Source: Luteimonas gilva (GTDB lineage: Bacteria; Pseudomonadota; Gammaproteobacteria; Xanthomonadales; Xanthomonadaceae). From it: DNA of 64,000 bases. Positions within the stretch are counted from its first letter, which is position 1; every line of letters begins with the position of its first letter. The stretch covers positions 522,848-586,847 of the forward strand of contig NZ_SZUA01000001.1 of the NCBI RefSeq assembly GCF_005239095.1, in the 5' to 3' direction. Of the stretch, positions 49,910 through 58,932 are shown piece by piece. Below the pieces are notes generated by a model. The model did not search any database and was not told where the DNA came from. It saw only the letters and a program-made list of their open reading frames with translations. The translations under genes were made by a program, and so were the position numbers.

Positions 49910-50637
49910 CCGCGCCGCTGCTGGAAATCGCCGCGAATTCGCTGGCTTCGGCGCTGGCCGCGCAAGAAGGCGGCGCCGACCGGATCGAACTGTGCGAGAA
50001 CCTGGGCGAAGGCGGCACTACGCCTTCGCACGGCACCTTGTCGATGGTCCGCGATAAGCTGCGGATCCCGGTCTACGCCTTGATTCGCCCGCGCGGCGGG
50101 GATTTCCTGTACGACGAGGTCGAACTCGAAACCATGCGCCGCGACATCGAGCACTGCGTGCGCTTGGGATGCGATGGCGTGGTGATCGGCGCGCTCGATG
50201 CCGACGGCGATGTCGATGCCGACGCCTGCCGCGTGTTGATGGCCGCCGCGGGCGGACTGGGCGCGACCTTCCATCGCGCCTTCGACGCGGCCCGCGACCG
50301 CGCGCAAGCCTTGCAGGACATCGTCGCGCTGGGCTGCGAACGCGTGTTGACTTCCGGCGGCGCCAACGATGCATCGACCGGCGCGGCGAGCATCGCCGAT
50401 GCGGTACGCAGCGGGGCAGGGCGCATCCGCGTCATGGCCGGCGCGGGCATCACGGTCGACAACGTCCGCGAGATCGCCGCGCGCTCGGAAGCCCAAGAGT
50501 TCCATGCCTCCGCGCGGTCGCTGCGACGTTCGGCGATGCGTCATCGCCAGCAGGGCCTGTCCGGTTTGGAGCCGGATCGCATGCAGACCGATGCCGCTGT
50601 GGTCCGCGCCTTAGTCGAGAGACTGCGCGGCCTATAG
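49906..50637 (+). CDS. cutC: CutC family protein
   Basis: This 243-residue TIM-barrel protein has GGADRIELCENLGEGGTTPS, PVYALIRPRGGDFLY and VLTSGGANDASTG. CutC was once linked to copper handling, but its biochemical role is not established. The ATG overlaps the glycosylasparaginase stop (ATGA), so the pair is co-translated. The repeated association of cutC with glycoside-use genes, including here, hints at a role in carbohydrate metabolism, but this is inference. Confidence 0.93.
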   Translation: MTAPLLEIAANSLASALAAQEGGADRIELCENLGEGGTTPSHGTLSMVRDKLRIPVYALIRPRGGDFLYDEVELETMRRDIEHCVRLGCDGVVIGALDADGDVDADACRVLMAAAGGLGATFHRAFDAARDRAQALQDIVALGCERVLTSGGANDASTGAASIADAVRSGAGRIRVMAGAGITVDNVREIAARSEAQEFHASARSLRRSAMRHRQQGLSGLEPDRMQTDAAVVRALVERLRGL

Positions 50638-50647
50638 AGCCCGCATC

Positions 50648-50674
50648 GTCATTCCCCGCCTTCGCGGGAATGAC
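50648..50674. repeat. Family 5 type hairpin after cutC
   Basis: GTCATTCCCCGC, CTTC loop, GCGGGAATGAC pairs almost perfectly (one bulged C). This is the core of the dispersed ATTCCCGC repeats and may end the cutC transcript. Confidence 0.75.
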
Positions 50675-50753
50675 AGCTCGAAGCGCAATCCCCAGCGATT
50701 GCACGGTCCTCCTTGCTGCGCCGCGTCATGCCTTCCGGCCGTATCCGTGATTT

Positions 50754-50788
50754 ATTTAGATCGATCCAGTTCACAGGGGGACTGGATC
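50754..50788. promoter_or_regulatory. Auxiliary operator-like palindromes upstream of the TonB receptor
   Basis: ATTTAGATCGATCCAGTT (50754-50771) is a degenerate copy of the main palindrome at 50819, with its centre 66 bp upstream. Overlapping it, GATCCAGT-N10-ACTGGATC (50763-50788) is a perfect inverted repeat. Two sites on one face could allow looping by a tetrameric or dimeric LacI-type repressor. Confidence 0.5.
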
Positions 50789-50809
50789 GTCCGGCGCAGC
50801 CGGATTTAT

Positions 50810-50838
50810 TTGCTCGATGATTTAGATCGATCTAAATC
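50810..50838 (+). promoter_or_regulatory. Promoter with perfect 20-bp LacI-type operator
   Basis: GATTTAGATCGATCTAAATC (50819-50838) is a perfect palindrome with the central CG typical of LacI-family operators. A possible promoter, TTGCTC (50810-50815), 17-nt spacer, TAAATC (50833-50838), is overlapped by it, which would allow direct repression. The LacI-type regulator encoded at 56571 is the obvious candidate. The receptor start lies 46 nt downstream. Confidence 0.7.
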
Positions 50839-50884
50839 GCATGAATCCAATCATTAAGCCGAATTTACGAGCGAGGGGAAGATC

Positions 50885-53857
50885 GTGAACCAGCAGCCCA
50901 GGCTAACCCGCAATGCCCTGTCCAAAGCGCTCCTGCCGATTCTGTTCGCGCCTTTGACGGTGCTGGCTCAGACCGCCCCGGAACCGCCGGCGCAAGCGCC
51001 CCAGGCGGCGTCCGCCGAAGCAGGCGCGAAGCAACTTGACAAGGTCACCGTCACCGGTTCGCGCATCAAGCGCGCTCAAGTCGAAGGCCCTGCGCCGCTG
51101 ACGCTGATCACCGCGGAACAGATCAAGAAGGAAGGCTTCGTCACCGTTTACGATGCGCTGACCACGCTCAACGAAGCGATCGGCACGGTCGAAGCCGACG
51201 TGCAGTGGGGTTCGCACACGCCCAACGCCAGTCCGCTGAATCTGCGCAATATGGGCCCGGGCCGCAGTCTGTTGCTGGTGAACGGCCGCCGCGTCGCCGA
51301 TTACCCGCTGCCGTACGGCGGCCAAAGCAATTTCGCGAATTACGGCAATATTCCCGCCGCCGCGGTCGAACGCATCGAAGTGCTGACCGGCGGCGCATCG
51401 GCGATCTATGGTTCGGATGCGGTCGCCGGCGTGGTCAACGTGATCCTCAAGCAAGGCTATCAAGGCGACGAAATCCGCATGCGCATGGGCGCGTCCACCG
51501 AAGGCGGGCGCGAAACGACCGATATTTCCTGGGCCGGCGGCAAGAGCGGGCCGCAATGGAACCTGACGTACGCGGTGCAGTACACCAAGCAAGAACCGCT
51601 GTTCGGCCGCGACCGGCCGAAGATGGACGACGCCAGCGATGCGCCGTATTCCTCGTGGAATCCGGAGCAGCGCAAAGTCGGTTTCAGGCCGAGCACAGGC
51701 CTCGGCTTGATCGACGCCGATACCGGCAATCGCGTTGCGCCGCCCGCTGGTGCCTGCGATCACTTCGGCGGCGAGTACTACTTGGCCGACCGCCTGCTGT
51801 ACAACCGCAACAGCGGTACGGTGACGAACACCGGCCAGCTTTGCGGATTGAGCGCGGATTTCGCCAACTGGCTTCTGCGCAGCGGCAGCGAGGATTGGTC
51901 CGGCTATCTGCACGGCACCTGGGATTTCGAAGGCGGTTTGCAGGCCTGGGCGAATCTGGCCGTGTACGATTCGACAGGCATCTGGGGTACGTCGCCGCCG
52001 GCGGTGGTGCTGCCCGGCGGGCCGGAATTCCCCGCGTTCCATGATGCCGGCAGCGGCCGCAACCTGATCGGCATCCGCAACATCACGCCGCGCGAAGCCG
52101 GCGGCTTCGACGCGCTGCGCAATTCCAACAAGGAAAGATCCTGGGATTTGAGCGCCGGCTTGCGCGGCAGTTTCGGCGATGGCTTCGATTGGGAAGCGTC
52201 GATCGGCCGTGCGCGCTATACCGTGCGCGAGAACATCGCCACCGTCGATTGGAACAAGTCCGAAGACTATTTCCTCGGCCCGCAATTGGGCACCACGCCC
52301 GACGGTCTGCCGATCTACGATCTGGACGAATCGCGCTGGTGGAGTCCGCTCACGCCCGAGCAATACCGCCAGTTCGGCGCGCATTCGATCAACCAGGCCT
52401 CGTCTTGGGTGAACCAGGCCAGCTTCGCTATCGACGGCGATCTGTTCGAAGGCTGGGCCGGCCCGATCGGCTTCGCCGCGGTGGTGGAGGCCGCGGAGCA
52501 GGGCTATCGCTTGCGTCCGGACCCGCGCGCCAATCTGGATTACGAAGTGCAGAACGTGGACCGCGGCGGCGGCGAGCGACGACGTTATTCGGCCGGCGTC
52601 GAATTCCAGGTTCCGCTGCTGAAAACGCTGACCGCCACCTTGGCCGCGCGCTACGACCGCTACGGCGACTACAAAGCTTTCGACAACGAAAGCCGGCTGT
52701 CGATCGGCACCCAGAGCGAATCCACTTGGAATGCGGGCCTGGAGTGGCGGCCCCTCGACAACCTGCTGCTGCGCGGCAGCTATGCGACCAGCTTCCGCGC
52801 GCCGGACATGCACTATCTGCTGGCGCAGCCGAGCTCGTCGCAAGTACAGACCACCGACCCGTACACCTGCATCCAGAGCGGCGACTATTTGATCGCCAAT
52901 TGCGGCCAGGGCAGCCCGCATTTCTATGTCTTCGACATCAACCGTCGCGGCACGCCCGATCTGCGCTCCGAACTCGGCAATTCCTGGACGGTCGGTTTCG
53001 TGTGGGACGTGATCGACAATCTGTCGATCACCTCGGACTACTGGTCGATCGACCTGGAAGACGAAATCCGCGACATCGGCGAGGACACGGTGCTGCGCGA
53101 CGAGGCGGGCTGCCGCACCGGCAAGACCGTCGACCCGAACCTGTCATGGTCGAATCCGGGCGGGGCCGAATACTGCGCTTCCATCGTCTCGCGCGTGAAG
53201 CGCGACGCGAGCGGCCAGATCGTTTCGGTCGAGCGCGGGCCGATCAACATCGCCAAGAAGCACGTCGAGGGCATCGACGCTTCGTTGCGCTACCGGCTGG
53301 ATACGGCGCGCTGGGGCAATTTCCAGTTCGCTTTGAATTACACCAACCTGCGCTCGTTGCGCGAGCAGACCTACCGCACCGACCCGGATCCCGAACGCCG
53401 CGATCGCGACATCCGCAGCAAGGTCCGCGGCAGCGTCAGCTGGCAAGGGCAGAAGTGGAATTGGAACGTGTACGGCGACCGCATCGGTTCGGTGCCGGGC
53501 GTGCGCTACCACTGGACGGCGGAGCAAGGCGGGTACGGCGGCTGCACGCCGTTCCCGGACGGCGGCGTGCCGAACGACCATGCCGATTGCGTGGACACCG
53601 ATCCGAACAGCCCGACCTACCGACAGCAGACTTCGCGCTATTTCGGCCGGGTCGGGCCTTCGATCACCTGGAACTTCAACGTCGGCTACCAGCTCAGCGA
53701 GCGGTCGAAGGTGAATTTCTACGTCAACAACGCCTTCAATAGCACCGGCTGGAACCACAAGGATCCGTACAAGCTGGATTACGAGTTCTACAACAGCCGA
53801 CTGTTCAGCCCGGTCGGGCGGGAGATCGCGCTGGAGTACGTGCTCAAGCTAAATTGA
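50885..53857 (+). CDS. TonB-dependent outer-membrane receptor (glycan uptake)
   Basis: This 990-residue receptor starts at GTG with AGGGG 6 nt upstream. It has a signal peptide (about 1-28), a TonB-box-like KVTVTGSRIKR, a plug domain (about 60-175: SLLLVNGRRVADYPLP and GGASAIYGSDAVAGVVNVIL), and a 22-strand barrel ending in a C-terminal aromatic/leucine pattern. Its neighbours point to import of N-glycan oligosaccharides across the outer membrane. No SusD partner is present, as is usual for Xanthomonadaceae. The upstream operator suggests induction by substrate. Confidence 0.93.
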   Translation: MNQQPRLTRNALSKALLPILFAPLTVLAQTAPEPPAQAPQAASAEAGAKQLDKVTVTGSRIKRAQVEGPAPLTLITAEQIKKEGFVTVYDALTTLNEAIGTVEADVQWGSHTPNASPLNLRNMGPGRSLLLVNGRRVADYPLPYGGQSNFANYGNIPAAAVERIEVLTGGASAIYGSDAVAGVVNVILKQGYQGDEIRMRMGASTEGGRETTDISWAGGKSGPQWNLTYAVQYTKQEPLFGRDRPKMDDASDAPYSSWNPEQRKVGFRPSTGLGLIDADTGNRVAPPAGACDHFGGEYYLADRLLYNRNSGTVTNTGQLCGLSADFANWLLRSGSEDWSGYLHGTWDFEGGLQAWANLAVYDSTGIWGTSPPAVVLPGGPEFPAFHDAGSGRNLIGIRNITPREAGGFDALRNSNKERSWDLSAGLRGSFGDGFDWEASIGRARYTVRENIATVDWNKSEDYFLGPQLGTTPDGLPIYDLDESRWWSPLTPEQYRQFGAHSINQASSWVNQASFAIDGDLFEGWAGPIGFAAVVEAAEQGYRLRPDPRANLDYEVQNVDRGGGERRRYSAGVEFQVPLLKTLTATLAARYDRYGDYKAFDNESRLSIGTQSESTWNAGLEWRPLDNLLLRGSYATSFRAPDMHYLLAQPSSSQVQTTDPYTCIQSGDYLIANCGQGSPHFYVFDINRRGTPDLRSELGNSWTVGFVWDVIDNLSITSDYWSIDLEDEIRDIGEDTVLRDEAGCRTGKTVDPNLSWSNPGGAEYCASIVSRVKRDASGQIVSVERGPINIAKKHVEGIDASLRYRLDTARWGNFQFALNYTNLRSLREQTYRTDPDPERRDRDIRSKVRGSVSWQGQKWNWNVYGDRIGSVPGVRYHWTAEQGGYGGCTPFPDGGVPNDHADCVDTDPNSPTYRQQTSRYFGRVGPSITWNFNVGYQLSERSKVNFYVNNAFNSTGWNHKDPYKLDYEFYNSRLFSPVGREIALEYVLKLN

Positions 53858-53886
53858 GCGCATCGTGAGCAGCCGAGCCTGAAGCG

Positions 53887-56448
53887 ATGACCAGAACCGG
53901 AAGGAGCCTTGTCTTGCGTAGTCTCCGCATCGGCGGCTCGGCCGCTCTCATGCTTGCGATGGCGCTCGCTTTCCTTCTCCCATCGGGAGAAGGCGGCGCG
54001 GCGGCGCCGGACGAGGGTTCGGCGCCGGCGCGCGGCTCCGACCGCAAACCGAATCCTCATCCTCCCTTCGGGCACCTTCTCCCGAAAGGAGAAGCAACGG
54101 CAAGCGCCGCCGGCGACGACCTGGCGGCGCAGGTCAACACCTACATCGGCACCAAAGACGACGGCAACACCTTCCCCGGCGCATCCGCTCCGTTCGGCAT
54201 GATCCAGGTCAGCCCGATCGGCACGCATTACTCCGGTTGGCGCTACGACGACCCGAAGATCCGCGGCTTCGGCCATTTCTTCCTGTCCGGCGCGGGTTGC
54301 TGGGAGCAGGGCGGGCAAGTATCGGTGCTGCCGGTGACGGGCAAGATCGGGCCCGGCGGCCGTTTCGATACGGCCAAGGTCGAGAGCTTCGATCAGAAGA
54401 ACTACGCATCCTCGTACCGCCACGCAGGCGAAGTCGGGCAGGCCGGTTATTACAGAACGCGGTTGACCGATTACGGCGGTATCGATGCCGAAGCCACGGC
54501 GCTGACCCGCGCCGCGGCGGAGCGCTATACGTTCTTCGGCGGCGCGCAGGGCCACCTGCTGGTCAATCTGGGCCAGGCCAACGAGCGCCATCGCGTGACC
54601 CGCAGTGCGCTGCGCATCGTCGGCAACGATACGGTAGAAGGCGAAGTCGAAACGCTCAGCTTCTGCGGCGGCAAGCGCTACACCACCTGGTTCCGGCTCC
54701 AATTCGATCGGCCCTTCCAGGCGCACGGCACCTGGGACAAGGACGGCGGCGAGCCGGATTCGCGCGAAAGCCGCGCCGACGAAGCGCCGAACGGCGCATG
54801 GCTCAGCTTCGATACGCGCAAATCGAAAACGGTGACCGTGGTGAGCGCGGTGTCGCATGTCGACCTCGAAGGCGCCCGCAACAATTTACGCGCCGAAGGC
54901 ATGCGCGGTGGCCGCCTGCTCGGCTTCGATCGGATGAAGGCGCAGGCTCAGGATGCTTGGCGCAAAGAGCTGGGCAAAGTGCGGATCGAGGGCGGCAGCC
55001 CGGGCGACCGCACCGTCTTCTATACCGCGCTCTACCATGCTTTCCTGCAACCGCTGACCGGCAGCGATGCCGACGGCCGCTACCGCGGCTGGGACGATGC
55101 GGTCCATCGCGCCGACGGCTGGACCTACTATGAATTCTTCTCGCTCTGGGACACCTACCGCACCCAGAACCAATGGCTGGCGATGACGCAGCCGCAACGC
55201 GCCCGCGACATCGCGGCATCGGTATTGAAAATCCAAGAGCAGGGCGGCTGGCTGCCGCGCTGGGGCTACGCCAACTACGAGACCAACATCATGACCGGCG
55301 ATCCGGTCACTCCTTTCCTGGTCGATTTGTGGCGCTTCGGCGCCTTGCGGGGGAGCGAGCGGCAGGCGTACGCCGCGTTGAAACAGAACGCCGACGGCTT
55401 GCCGCCGACGGAATCGCGGATGGGCGGGCGTTCCGGCAACGAAAGCTATCTGCGTCAAGGCTTCGTGCAATACGACAAGGCGTTCAAGCCCAAAGGCATG
55501 GACGTCGACCCGCACCACGGCGGCTCGGCCACGCTCGAATACGCGCTGGCCGATTGCTCGCTGGCCCAAATGGCCCAGTCCCTGGGCGAAACGAGCGACG
55601 CGAAACGCTACTCCGAACGCGGACGCAATTGGCGCAAGCTTTGGGATGCCGACGTGCGCGACGAAACGCGCGGATTCGTCGGCTTTCCGCGCCCGCGCAC
55701 GTTGGATGGGCGCTGGTACACGCCGGAAAAAGAAGCCTACAGCCCGGCCTCCGACCACGGCTTCCACGAAGGCACCGCCTGGCAATACCAATGGCTGGCG
55801 CAGCAGGACGTCCCGGGTTTGGTGCAAGCCATGGGCGGACAAACCCAAGCCTTGAAGCGGCTGGATGCGTTCTTCGCCTACGACGATCTATTGGCCAATC
55901 CCGCGACCGCGGCGCGAAAGGATTGGGTAGTCGGCCCTTACAGCTACTACAACCAATACCGCTACAACCCGAACAACGAGCCGGACTTGCATACCCCTTG
56001 GATGTATACGCTGATCGGCCGGCCCGCCAAGACCGCGACCGTGCTGCGCGCGGCGCAGACTTTGTTCGCCAACGCGCCGAACGGCGTTACCGGCAACGAC
56101 GATCTCGGCACGATGTCGGCCTGGTATTTGTTCAGCGCGATCGGCTTGTATCCCGCAGTGCCGGGCACGGGGCAACTGCTGCTGCACACGCCCCGATTCG
56201 CCCGCGTCGAAATCGATCTGGGGGAGGGCAGGACGCTGCGGATCGAAGCGCCCGGCGCGGACGGCCGCAAGCTGCAGTACGTGGCCGCAGCGAGCATCGA
56301 AGACAAGCCTTACGAAAAAGTTTGGACCGATTGGGCGGCATTGAGCGGCGGCGCGACGATCGCGTTCCGCTTGACCGAGGATGCCGATACGGCCTGGGGC
56401 ACGGTTCCCGCCGATCTGCCGGCATCGCCTTGCGCAGCGCCGCGTTGA
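53887..56448 (+). CDS. GH92 alpha-mannosidase
   Basis: This 853-residue secreted enzyme removes alpha-mannose residues exolytically and is calcium dependent. GH92 hallmarks are DDGNTFPGASAPFGMIQVSP, FFSLWDTYRTQNQWLAM, DVDPHHGGSATLEYA, the acid-bearing FHEGTAWQYQW, and GNDDLGTMSAWYLFSAIGLY (about 736). The signal hydrophobic core (MLAMALAFL) is followed by about 40 unusual residues encoded by a palindromic repeat; the true mature domain starts near residue 72. It lies 29 nt after the receptor stop and is probably in the same operon. Confidence 0.95.
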   Translation: MTRTGRSLVLRSLRIGGSAALMLAMALAFLLPSGEGGAAAPDEGSAPARGSDRKPNPHPPFGHLLPKGEATASAAGDDLAAQVNTYIGTKDDGNTFPGASAPFGMIQVSPIGTHYSGWRYDDPKIRGFGHFFLSGAGCWEQGGQVSVLPVTGKIGPGGRFDTAKVESFDQKNYASSYRHAGEVGQAGYYRTRLTDYGGIDAEATALTRAAAERYTFFGGAQGHLLVNLGQANERHRVTRSALRIVGNDTVEGEVETLSFCGGKRYTTWFRLQFDRPFQAHGTWDKDGGEPDSRESRADEAPNGAWLSFDTRKSKTVTVVSAVSHVDLEGARNNLRAEGMRGGRLLGFDRMKAQAQDAWRKELGKVRIEGGSPGDRTVFYTALYHAFLQPLTGSDADGRYRGWDDAVHRADGWTYYEFFSLWDTYRTQNQWLAMTQPQRARDIAASVLKIQEQGGWLPRWGYANYETNIMTGDPVTPFLVDLWRFGALRGSERQAYAALKQNADGLPPTESRMGGRSGNESYLRQGFVQYDKAFKPKGMDVDPHHGGSATLEYALADCSLAQMAQSLGETSDAKRYSERGRNWRKLWDADVRDETRGFVGFPRPRTLDGRWYTPEKEAYSPASDHGFHEGTAWQYQWLAQQDVPGLVQAMGGQTQALKRLDAFFAYDDLLANPATAARKDWVVGPYSYYNQYRYNPNNEPDLHTPWMYTLIGRPAKTATVLRAAQTLFANAPNGVTGNDDLGTMSAWYLFSAIGLYPAVPGTGQLLLHTPRFARVEIDLGEGRTLRIEAPGADGRKLQYVAAASIEDKPYEKVWTDWAALSGGATIAFRLTEDADTAWGTVPADLPASPCAAPR
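53973..54094. repeat. Family 6 composite inverted repeat inside the GH92 coding region
   Basis: CCTTCTCCCATCGGGAGAAG at the left and CCTTCTCCCGAAAGGAGAAG at the right are each hairpins. The flanking ACGAGGGTTCGG and CCGAATCCTCAT are inverse to one another, so the whole 122 bp is a large inverted repeat. It is translated as about residues 29-70 between the signal peptide and the catalytic domain. Confidence 0.8.
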
Positions 56449-56570
56449 GGCCGGGTCTCGTGGGATATCCCAGCCGCCGCCCTCGCCGTGCAATGATTCG
56501 CCCTCTGCCAATGGATGGGGACGAGCGTCGTGAGCACCGTAATCGCCTTCTCGCTGCGGGAACCGACGCC

Positions 56571-57614
56571 ATGAGCGACCCGCGCAACGTCCGCAAGGCC
56601 GTGACCGTCACCGACATCGCGCTCGGCAGCGGCGTATCCCGCGCCACCGTGTCGTTGGTGCTGCGCGGCAGCCCGCTGGTGCACGCCGATACCCGCGCCA
56701 AGGTCGAGGCCGAACTCAAGCGCCAAGGCTACGTCTACAACCGCAGCGCGGCGAACCTGCGCCGGCGCACCTCGTCGAGCGTCGCGCTGGTGATCAACGA
56801 TCTGTCCAACCCGTTCTTCGCCGAGTTCGCGGCCGGCGTGGACGACGCGGTGGCCGCCGAAGGCTATGTCGTGCTGCTGGGCAATACCGGCGAATCGCCA
56901 GAGCGCGAGCGCGCGGTGCTGGCTTCGCTGATGGAGCACCAGCCGGCGGGCGTGATCCTGTCGCCGGCCGAACACAGCGACGGCGAACGCTTGGAATCGG
57001 CCTTGGGCACGCAAGCGCCCGTGTTGGTGTTCAACCGCGAGTTGCCGGGTGCGCATTGGGATTTCCTGGCGTTGGACAATCGCCATGGCGCGCGCCTGGC
57101 CACCGAGCATTTGCTGGAACTGGGGCATCGCCGCATCGCTTTTTTCGGCGGCCATGCCGACTCGAGTTCGTGCCGCGAGCGCAGGCAGGGCTATGCTGAC
57201 GCGCTGCAGGCCGCCGACATTTCGCCACAGCCGCAATGGCAGATCGAAACAGCGCCGACCCGGCTCGACGCCGCCGCGAGCAGCCAAGCCTTGTTCGCGG
57301 GCGCGGCCGACGCTCCCACGGCGGCCGTCTGCTACAACGACACCGTCGCTTTAGGCTTGATGCTCGGCTTGACTGCGCAGGGTCGCCGGCCGGGGCATGA
57401 TTTCGCGCTCACGGGCTTCGACGACATTCCGGAAGCCGCGCTGGCGACGCCCGCGCTGACCACGATCGCGGTCGACCCGCGCGCCCGCGGCCGCCAAGCC
57501 GCCGAATTGCTGTTGCAACGCATCCGCGAGCCCGAACGCGCCGCGCAACGCACGATCGCTCCGGTGCGTTTGCTCGCGCGTGCGAGCAGCTGCGCGCCGC
57601 TGGGCAGCGCGTGA
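56571..57614 (+). CDS. LacI-family transcriptional regulator
   Basis: This is a 347-residue regulator. Its N-terminal helix-turn-helix and hinge is VTVTDIALGSGVSRATVSLV, then YNRSAANLRRR. A periplasmic-binding-protein-like sugar domain follows (VALVINDLSNPFFAEFAAGV, ending with the family segment in FALTGFDDIPEA). It probably represses the receptor/GH92 transcript through the 20-bp palindrome at 50819 and releases it on binding a mannose-derived sugar. ATG 56571 puts the helix-turn-helix at the usual position; an in-frame ATG at 56493 is possible. It is 122 nt after GH92. Confidence 0.93.
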   Translation: MSDPRNVRKAVTVTDIALGSGVSRATVSLVLRGSPLVHADTRAKVEAELKRQGYVYNRSAANLRRRTSSSVALVINDLSNPFFAEFAAGVDDAVAAEGYVVLLGNTGESPERERAVLASLMEHQPAGVILSPAEHSDGERLESALGTQAPVLVFNRELPGAHWDFLALDNRHGARLATEHLLELGHRRIAFFGGHADSSSCRERRQGYADALQAADISPQPQWQIETAPTRLDAAASSQALFAGAADAPTAAVCYNDTVALGLMLGLTAQGRRPGHDFALTGFDDIPEAALATPALTTIAVDPRARGRQAAELLLQRIREPERAAQRTIAPVRLLARASSCAPLGSA

Positions 57615-57654
57615 TGTCGGTCCACTTATCATTCCTGACGAACAAGACTCGCCG

Positions 57655-58932
57655 ATGAACCCCAAGGCTTCCGTCGACACCCGCATCGCGCTGATCGCCA
57701 TGACTGCGATCTTCTTCATGTGGGGCTTCATCACCGAGCTCAACGACGTGCTGATCCCGCACCTGAAGTCGGTGTTCGAGCTGAAGTACTGGCAGGCGAT
57801 GCTCATCCAGTTCTGTTTCTTCGGCGCCTATTTGGTGATGGCTGTGCCGGCCGGGCTGGTGGTGGGTCGCGTCGGCTACAAGATCGGCATCGTGATCGGC
57901 CTGCTCGTGGCGGGAGGCGGCGCGCTGCTGATTCTGCCGGCGGCGCAGATGGGCGTGTACGGGTTGTTCCTGTTCGCGCTGTTCGTCTTGGCCAGCGGCA
58001 TCGTCGTGCTGCAGGTTTCGGCCAATCCTTACGTCAGCCTGCTCGGCGCACCCGAACGGGCGCCGAGCCGCTTGAATTTCGCGCAGGCCATCAATTCGGT
58101 AGGCCACACCATCGGGCCTTGGGTCGGCGGCGCGCTGATCCTCGGCGCCACCCATCTCAGCACTCAACAGCTCGAAGCTTTGCCCGCGGCTGAGCGAGCA
58201 CAAACGGTGCAGCCGCTGTATCTGGGCGTAGCGTTGGCTTTGATCGTTCTCGCAGTCGCCGTATACCTATTCCGGCTACCGGCGCATGCCGAGGCTACCG
58301 AGCGCACCGACGCCGGCGGGCATCGTTTCGCCGACGTGCTCAAGCATCGGCACGTGCGCTGGGGCGTACTGGCCATCTTCTTGTACGTGGGCGCCGAAGT
58401 GGCCATCGGCAGCTTCATCGCCAACTACGCGATGCGGCCGGATATCGGCGCCATCGCCAAGGAAGACGTCGGCAAGTACGTGTCGGCCTACTGGTTCCTG
58501 GCGATGGTCGGCCGCTTCATCGGCGCGGCGCTGCTGCTCAAAGCCAATCCGCGGCGGCTGTTGGGCGTGTATGCCGCGGTCAATATCGGCCTGTTGCTGC
58601 TCACCATGTTCAGCACCGGCCCGCTCGCGATGTGGAGCGTGATCGCGATCGGCCTGTTCAATTCGATCATGTTTCCGACCATCTTCACCTTGGTCATCGA
58701 CCGGCTCGGCCCGTTGGTGCCGAAAGCCTCCAGCCTGCTGGTGATGGCGATCTTCGGCGGCGCGGTGGTGCCGTTCCTGCAAGGGCACTTGGTCGACTTC
58801 ATCCAAGCCAACACCGGCAACGAAACCTTGGGGCTGCAATACGCCTTCGTGCTGCCGGCGCTGTGTTACGCCTACATCGTCTGGTACGGGTTGCGCGGTT
58901 CGCGTCTGGCGCCGGAGGCGCCGAAGGCATGA
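57655..58932 (+). CDS. MFS sugar permease (FucP/GluP family)
   Basis: This 425-residue inner-membrane symporter has 12 predicted helices. The N-terminal FFMWGFITELNDVLIPHLKS is the FucP/GluP signature, and SANPYVSLLGAPERAPSRLN is also typical. Family members carry fucose, glucose, galactose or mannose with protons. In this context D-mannose, released by GH92/GH47, is the best guess. The ATG is 40 nt after the LacI stop, and the stop overlaps the kinase start (ATGA). Confidence 0.92.
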   Translation: MNPKASVDTRIALIAMTAIFFMWGFITELNDVLIPHLKSVFELKYWQAMLIQFCFFGAYLVMAVPAGLVVGRVGYKIGIVIGLLVAGGGALLILPAAQMGVYGLFLFALFVLASGIVVLQVSANPYVSLLGAPERAPSRLNFAQAINSVGHTIGPWVGGALILGATHLSTQQLEALPAAERAQTVQPLYLGVALALIVLAVAVYLFRLPAHAEATERTDAGGHRFADVLKHRHVRWGVLAIFLYVGAEVAIGSFIANYAMRPDIGAIAKEDVGKYVSAYWFLAMVGRFIGAALLLKANPRRLLGVYAAVNIGLLLLTMFSTGPLAMWSVIAIGLFNSIMFPTIFTLVIDRLGPLVPKASSLLVMAIFGGAVVPFLQGHLVDFIQANTGNETLGLQYAFVLPALCYAYIVWYGLRGSRLAPEAPKA

